Assembly (NCBI GenBank): GCA_937959115.1
Contig: CALGAW010000014.1
Location: 124,001 to 188,000 of the forward strand
Source: an uncultured Saprospiraceae bacterium
GTDB lineage: Bacteria > Bacteroidota > Bacteroidia > Chitinophagales > Saprospiraceae
DNA length: 64,000 nt
Direction: 5' to 3'
Under the pieces are notes generated by a model, which worked only from the letters and a program-made list of their open reading frames with translations, searched no databases and was not told where the DNA came from. A program made the position numbers and the translations under genes. Numbering within the stretch: the first letter of the stretch is position 1; each line of letters starts with the position of its first letter. This document shows, piece after piece, positions 36,301 to 45,300 of this stretch.

Positions 36301-39300
36301 GTGTTCGAAGGAGAAATTGAGGCAAATGTATTTGTTGATCTTCAAACAGATGAAGGTTTTGATCTAACAGATCTCACCATATTTACAATTGTTCTAGGAT
36401 TCGACAACACTGGCATCACAGTAATGAGCTGTCAGATTGAATCGGATTTTGAACTATACGGGTTCACCGGTTTTGTTTCTATGTTATTCGATGACATGGG
36501 TATCATAGGTTCTGCTAGAATAACCTTGGCTGAAGCTAAACCACTTGGAGACTCTTTAACTGCAACTTCTGGTGAAATTCTCTACAACTTTGGTCCTGAT
36601 CCAGATGAATTTAGAGGCGTAATGGTCGTCGAAACAAATGACGGATTCTTACGTGGCGAAGCAGATGTATACCTTGATCCTGCAACTTCTGAATGGGCAG
36701 GAAGCGTAACATTAACATCAGAAACAGATAAAGTAATTCCTGTTGGAGGAGAAACGAATATCATTCTTCCACCAGATATGGAAATTACTGCTAGCTTCGG
36801 TCCTGATGGAACTGTAATTGACGGTTTTGTTAGTGCAACACTAGAGGTTGGTATCAACTCCTCACCAGGAGGAATAGACATAACAGGAATCTCTATCACA
36901 GAGATTGAATTAGGTATAGATAACGAAGGACTTACGCTCGAACTATTAAGAATTTACACTTCTGTTGATTTACTTGGCATGAATGCTGAAATCAATGCGA
37001 TTGTTTTAGATGGTGAAATTTCTGGTACTATTTCAATTCTTGTTACTGAGCATATTCCACTTGGCGATAAACTCACTGCAGTAAGTGGTAGTCTCGAATA
37101 CGTATTTGGCCCTGAACCAGATGCCTTAAGTGGTGATCTTACCGTTCAGACAAATGACCAGATAGCTCAAGGAATTGCTAAAGTTGAACTCGATCCTGTA
37201 ACATCTGAGTGGTCAGGTTCTGCTGAGTTATCATTACTAAACGACAAAGTAATTCCTCTTGGAAGTGGCGCGCAGATCGTTCTGCCAAAGGATATGTTTA
37301 TTGAGGTAACATTTGGTCCAGATGGAACAACGGTTGATGGCGATCTTCAAGCAGATTTAATTATTGATCTTAATGTTGAAGAAGGGCTGGATTTAGAAGG
37401 ACTACTAGTTGCAAGCGTCGAGTTTTCACTAGACGAGACAGGCTTAACCTTTGTTTCACTCGATCTTGACACCATTGTTGATGTCTTCGGAATGGAAGGC
37501 TTGATTGATGCAACACTCACACCTGATGGCATTACTGGAATCATCACAATAACACTTACTGAAGAAAAAACACTACCAGGCAACTTGATTGCAACTGGAG
37601 GAATGATTCAATACGACTTTACGGTAGGAGGCACGCTCTCAGGAGAAATAGAAGTTAAATCAAAAGAAGATTTCGCCACTGGAACTGCCCTAGCCTATTT
37701 CGATCTTGTTACGAAAGAATGGTCTGGAGTTGCAGAACTCTTAACGACGCATGATAAAGTCATCGAAATTACCGAAGGAGTAGAAATAACGATTCCGGCT
37801 GGAATGGAAATCACCATTGGATTCAGTCCAGAAGGCTCAACCATTGATGGAAGTGCAACAATACTCCTAGATGTCGACCTTGTTTTCGACAATATGGATC
37901 TGTCTGGAACTGCAGAAGTAAAAGTAAGTCTATCCGATGAAGGCTTAAAAGTAGACTCCTTCCATCTATTAACCACAACCACCATTCTTGATTTTGAAGC
38001 TGAAGTAGATTTCCTCGTTGAAAATGGTGAAGTCTCAGGTATGTTTACGATTGAGTTAACAGAAGAAAAACTGATCGGTGGATACATCTTAGTCACTGCA
38101 GGAATCCTACAATTTGGAATTGGAACAGGAAATGATAACCAACATAATGGTGAAGTATCTGTTATAACGACAGATGGATTTGCAGAAGGTGTTGCCAGAG
38201 TTTCTGTAGACAAAGACACCAAAGAATGGTCTGGAGATGCGACACTGTTCTCTAAAAACGATAAACACTTCACAATTTCTGAAGGTGTGACACTTACACT
38301 TCCTGCAGGCATTAGTGTTGAAGTTGAATTTGGTCCTGAAGGTGTTGAAATTGAAGCTACCGCAAGTGTAGAAGTGACAGTAAGCACAGACGAAGGGTTA
38401 CAAGCTGCAGGTGTTGCAGGTATTGATTTATCTTACTCTGAAGAGAATGGCCTAGCACTCTCCCCTAATACAATTATGTTGGCTGTGACTGGTGGACTTA
38501 CAACACCAGACATGACTGCTATCATGAAGGAAGGTACACTGTCTACTGATGTAGATGCGGGCGCCATGCTTACGATACATTTTGACGGCGAATCCATATC
38601 TAGCGTAGATCTTGAAGCAACAGGATCCTTCTCAGATGAAGAACGTCGCCTAGGAAGAATTTCCTTCTCTGGCACAATGAATATGCGACCATTATCTCTG
38701 AATGGAATGCTCCATGCAGTTTCGCAAGCAGACCTACAACTGATAAGTGGACAGAAATTCTCTACCGTACTTGCACCAGGAAGCCAATTCTTTGTTTCTA
38801 TAGATGAACAAGGCATTTCTAATATAGATGCAAGCCTTTCGGTTGAATGGAGAACCGCAGATGATGAAGCACTGGCAAGACTGACCTTAATCGGAATGTT
38901 GCCAAGAGACGAAGGCTTAAGCATGGAAGGTGCGCTTGAGTTGCTCAAAGAAATCGTTATAAAAGAACCAACTGAAAATAGTCTCGGATTCTCTATCCTC
39001 AAAGGGTCTAAAGTTGGTGTAACACTAGAAGAAGCAAAAGTTACTGCCCTTAGTGGAGCAATCAATATGCACGTTTCTGATATCGATGGTCCTTTATTAG
39101 AAGGAGAATTCGAAGGAGATGTTGCCATTTCCGATCCAGATCAAAACCTTTCAATACAATCGGGTTCTGGAAGCGTGACACTCATGCGAGATTATGTCAT
39201 GGAGTTTGATAGCGGTGATGTAACCATCCTTGAACCATCTGGCGTTGAAGCGACATTTGCTGAAGGAGAACTTCAGACCATTGGTGGACTAGTAGCCGCA

Positions 39301-42300
39301 TCTTACAGTGATGGAGAATCAATCTACGAGATTTCTGCAGAAATGGAATATGACGTTGTCAATAAATCCATCCTTTCTTTAGATGCAGATATTTCTACTG
39401 ATAAAGTATTTACCTTATTCGATGGTCAAATGGAGATCAGCGAATTAAGTGGTGGATTAAGCATTCGAAATGATCAGTTAGTCCAAATAGGCGGCCACGC
39501 AAAGCTAGAAGCAGAACTCGGAGATATTCACTTAGCTGGAGAAGCTGATCTTGCTTGGATCCGAGATGAAGATGGAGAATCTGCATTTATTGGAAGCGGC
39601 TATCTTGAATTCTCTTGGTTCAAAGGAGAAGACGATCCACATCAATTCATCATGGGTAGAGTTGATGCTTCTATCGACAGAGATGAGTTTGACCTATATG
39701 GCCAAGTTGAAGTTGGAATCATGGAAGGCCTAACGGGAGCCGCTAGCATCCAAATGGATGAAGAAATGGACCCTGTGCTGTCTGCCAGCCTAACCTACCA
39801 AGCTACCGTTATGGAAGCTGACGAACTGTGGGCTGACGAGTTTGGATTCGAAATCTACGTACCAGTCTTAGGAATTGTATCTATTGAAGCTGGAATTTTA
39901 TTCGGTGCTTCAATTGAGACCTTGCCATTGATCTTGTTTGGAACTGCAGGAATTAGCGACTGGCGACCTAAATCCGGTGAAATGCCTGATTTCGAAGCAG
40001 AACTTGCAGCAACTTGGGGCATCAACGTCTCCGCAAAAATAATGGCCTACGTCGGTGTCTTAGTCGGAATACCTGCTATTCTGAACGCCTCTGCCGGAAT
40101 TAGAGCAGGACTAGGAATTGACATACCAATTATGCTGAATCCTTATGTCAGTTTATATGGTAACAAAGATGGTGTCGGAGGTGAATTAGGAATCAACCTT
40201 TCCATCGCTCCAGTCCTTCAATTATTAATTGAAGCTTACGTAAGATATGAAGTACTAGGAATCTGGGATGGCGAGAAAATCTGGGAATTATACCAGCAAC
40301 AACTTGGCGATCTTGGAGAAATCAACTGGGAAGGAAGCTTCACTTTTGGAGACGAAGCAGCAATACCATCAGGTGGCGGCGGACAAGCACCACCACAAAT
40401 GGAAGCTCCAGTCGGCTCAACGATCCCAGCTGCAGAAGATACTGGCAAGGACTCAGATCTTGGCTACGGGAAAAATGAAGGACCTAGTGAAGATGAAGAA
40501 GGTGGCCTAGGAGGCTTGATGGACGGTTTTGAAGGTCCATCAGAAGAAAAAGGAGAAGAGACTGAAACCGACGGAATGGGTAGCGAGCTCGCCAGAATCG
40601 GAAGATACGCAGATGGTTTGAGTGCTGTTGCCGAGATGATCGGTATTATAAAAGATGGTATCAGCGCATTCATTAAAGGAAGTATAGTAGGATTCTTGTT
40701 ATGGTGGATCTTTAAGAAACCAAACAAACAAAGAATTGATGAACTTAAAAATCAAATTAAAGGATTTAAAGTAGAACTAGTAGATGAAGGATTCATTAAA
40801 CCTGGTTCTATGATCAATGACATTCTAAATGTCCTTGATGGCTCATACAGTATCTTCGCTGCAATTTTTGATAATAATGCTCCTTACAAAGAATTAGTAA
40901 AGAGAGATTACCACATGCAAGCCACTATCGATGAAAGAGCAGAAATCTGCAGAGAACTTCTAGATGGTCCAACTGCAAATGGTGCAGAACAAGCGTTATA
41001 CGAGGTTGCAAGATATACGAAACAAGCGGATGGAAAAACAGCAGTAAGAGAATTGATTAATAAGAGTTATGGTCTGAATAAATGGAACAAGGATTTCCAT
41101 GGCAAAGAACAACGATGGTTAAACGATCTGCTTGATGATGTTTATGGAAATGATTACAATTATAATTCCAGTGCAACCTTTACAGCAGAACCAGGAGCGT
41201 ATATCGTAAAAGAAGGAAGAGGATGGAATGAATTGGCTACAACCGCCTATGGCGATGCCTCATATGCAATTTATTTACAAGCATATCCGCAAAACTCAAA
41301 TGCTAATTCTCCTTATGCACATCTTCCTGAAGTACATGAATTAAAAACAATAGCGCTTTCTACAATCGGTTCAAGATTCACAATACCTGCTGAAATTGCC
41401 TATACACACCAGCATGAGACATACGACTGGATTGCAGCTAATGTTTATGGTAATGCAGACTATGCAGGAAAGCTTCAAGCACTGAATCCTTTTGTAGAAC
41501 AAGTTACGCTTGATCTTCCATTTATTGGTTCCGTAACGGTGATGCCGAAAGGCAAATCAATTACATTACCTTCTATAGAAGAATTAGGCAATCCTTGGAT
41601 TGAAGTTTCGCCTGTTCCAATTGGAAATTCTACCTATACATTATGGGTTGAATCAGCCACTACTAATTCAATCCCAGTAATGTATGCTGGATTCCCACAG
41701 GAAAGAGTAATTGATATAGCCAATATTGCCAAGCAAACAGAAGAAGGTAAATCTGCAGGAGATGCCTTGTTCAACCTAGCAAGTTTCACTACTGAAACCA
41801 CTCAATTAGATGCAGATAATGCAGTGTCTAGTGCGGGAGGACTCTTAGACTATCTAATCGTTTCTGATTTGTTTGCATTCGAAACAGCAGGAAACGACAA
41901 CGGTACCAATGATGACGGAAGCGTCCCAATCGGCAGTGCTCAACCAGGAGATATTGTAAATCCAAATGGAATGCCACTTTCGGCTGTAGCCGACGAGGTG
42001 TATGCTCATGGTGAAAGAGCCGCATGGATTACAGCATTTGGCCCTAATGAGGGGTATAGTGATGGAGGTGACTCAGGAGATGGCAACCCAGTAGAACAAC
42101 AACATGAAGTAGCCCAAGCTGAAGGATTGGCAAATACAGCCAGAACCAATGACTCTTCTAAAGGAATTGGCGAAAATGTAAGTACACGCTCTACTGCAAA
42201 GCAAACCTACTTTGGTGGCGTTGCAGGAGATGCTCAGCAAACCAGTAAAGCTCCAGATACAGGAGGCAGTAATCCAACATCGGTACCAGCAGGAATGGTT

Positions 42301-45300
42301 CTATTACCCACACCAGCAGAAATGGATCAGATGGATGCATTACCTGCGAGCGAAAGAGGTGTTGCTCCAAAGTCAACTATAGAAGCGAAAAATAGTGACT
42401 CTTGGGCCGGTCTTGCCTCATTAGCTTATAACGATTGGTCTAAAGGACTTGATCTAGCAGATTATGCAGATAACAAAGGCGTCACTCTTCAAGATGGAAA
42501 TGAAATTAAATTGCCAACAGCCTCAGAATTAACAGCAGGCACAAATGGTCCTCCAAAAGGTGATGAAGCCACAACCTCACACGCTCCTGTCTCAGCTGAC
42601 GGGCCAGAAGAGACAACAGACGAAGAGACAACTGAAACAAGAGTACTAGAGCCAGGCAATAAGGTGAAAGTCATAGAAGGTGACACTTGGAGTAACTTCG
42701 CTAAAGAAGCTTACGGTGACTTCACTGTTTTTGTTAAACTAGTCAATCACCCTGACAATGCCGATGTTAAAACCTTACCAAAAGGTGGTATCGTTACATT
42801 GCCAACAATAGAAAACCTAGAAGGCATTCCAGAATTTGGACTAGGCCTTTCGCTTAACGGTTTCCCACTCTTAACTGAAATGGTAAAAGTGCCTACTGAA
42901 GATGGATTGCACCATGTATGGGTAGAAGATAGAGGCGATAAGGGTACTGAAGAAAATCAAGCAGATACAGAAGGACCAGTTGAAGGTGTTTGGATGATGG
43001 CTTCTGATCCGTTCGAATTAGAGCCAGAGGTAACTGAAATGGTTCAGGATACAGTAAATGATCCAATATTCCACCCGCATGCATTAAGCATTCAAAGTAT
43101 GATCCTTGGTGAGCAGACGACTGAAGCGATCGATAATACTAGAGTGGATATCCAAGTAATGGTTGACGCTCATCACCTTGCTTCCGAAAATGAAGCTGAA
43201 GGAGGAACGACAGCTACCAACGAACCATTTGAAGAAAAATATGATCGAGCAGAATTAGAAAGAAACTCTAATAGTTGGGCAGATAGTCGTTGGAAAGTGA
43301 AAGGAAACCTTTCAAAGTATGGAAAACAATTCCATGACATCATTGAAAAGCACATTAAGGCAATTTTCAAAGAAGACTTAACGCTTGATGAGGTAGTTGC
43401 CAAAATAGAAGCACTTGAAAAATATGAAAATAAAACAAAAGAAGTTGAAGAGTTAAGTGCAAAATTGTTTGCCGCTAATCAACATGCTGTTGTTGAAGTA
43501 TTAGACGTAGAAAACAATCCATTATACCAGAAACGAATGGTTAATGGAAAGATGAATACCTACTGCAATGTATATGCGCATGATGTCGTAGCTGCACTTG
43601 GAGGATATTTACCAAGAGTTTGGTGGAAAGAGGATGCAGAAGAGAAGATAAAGGCTGGAGAAACTGTAGAAGCCGTCTACGGCGAAACAGTTGAAGAAAT
43701 GCGAGCCAATGACTTAGTTAAATGGATGGCTGAATTTGGTGGAGACTTTGGATGGAGAAAGGAAACCGATATGTCGAATGCCCAGAAGGAAGCAAATAGC
43801 GGTAAGATCGCAATCATTCTAGCTGCTAGAAAAGGGAAAGGCTCTGGTCACGTTTCTGTAATACTGTCTGAAACAGATCAGCATAAAGCGGATGGAGATG
43901 CACCATTGACCTCTCAAGCAGGAAGTAGTAATCACGCAAACAAAGCAGATAAAACAAAATGGTGGGAAAACGCTTCCCATAAAGACGGAGCAGCTTGGAT
44001 ATTCGAAGGAAAGATTGATAGTCCAATTCTTACGCCTGATCAGGTCGGTGGCAATATGGGCAACCAAACCACTGTAACTGCAACGACAACAACAGGCACG
44101 GGCTCATCGAATGACGACAATAATAATAATGATGACAACATCGAAATAAAACCACCCTATTCTATTACCAAATCAGTTGGTAAGAACGGTGTCAATAAAA
44201 AGAATGATGTCAAAGTTGTTCAAACACTACTCCAATTACATTCTTGTTATCAAGGAGAGATCCATGGTAATTGTGATGACTATACCATTCAGGTAATTGA
44301 AGATTTCCAATTGGATACTTTCGGATGGGCTGATGGAAAGATTAGTGTAGGACAGGATACGTGGAATGCATTGGTCAATGTTTCTAATCAAAATGAAAAT
44401 GAGACAGAAACGGAGACTGGTACAGGCACACCTGCTACAGCTGATGGCAATGTAAGTGAGGAGATTACAGATGAAGTCGTTGATCACATCAAACTTAGAG
44501 AAGGGTACCGTCACGATGTTTACAAGGATACACTCGGTCATTTAACTGCAGGATACGGACATTTACTGTCAAAGGCTGAACGCCTCCAATATCCTGAAGG
44601 GAGTATAGTACCTTTCGCAGTGATTGAACAATGGTTTGAACAAGATAGTGGTGATGCTTATGCAAATGCCTTACAGAAAGCGATTTCAATTGATTTCGAA
44701 GCGCAAACATTAGTCAATGCACTAACTGCTGTTAATTTCCAACTTGGAATTTATTGGAATACTAAACATAAAAAGACATGGGCTAACCTAGAAAGTCACT
44801 CTTGGGTGAATGCAGCTCATGAAGCAGCAGATAGTAAATGGTTTGAACAAACACCAGTAAGAGTGTTTGACTTCCAACGAGCACTACTTACACTTGCTGG
44901 ATTGCCTACGGATTATGACTCTATGATTGCATTCAATGAAGATATGATTGCTCAGCGGAATGTAGATGTTCCTGGGCAGGACAATGTGATGGCGTTTAAT
45001 CCTTTAGAAGTTACAACAACGACCGAAGGCGATAATGAAAATGAGGGAGAAAATGAAACTGCAAACAACTCAACAGATACAGAAACTGGAGAGGACACCT
45101 ACAGTTCAACCATTGAAGAATTAAAAGGATCTGTTGGACAAGGTGGAAACAATGATACTTATGATGTAATGCTTGTTCAAGAGTTATTACACAAAGCAGG
45201 ATACGATTCTGGCCCAATTGACGGATTGATCGGTTCTATAACAATTGGAGCGATTAAGAATTTCCAAAAAGTAAATTTTGATGGATCATCAAATGGCTTA

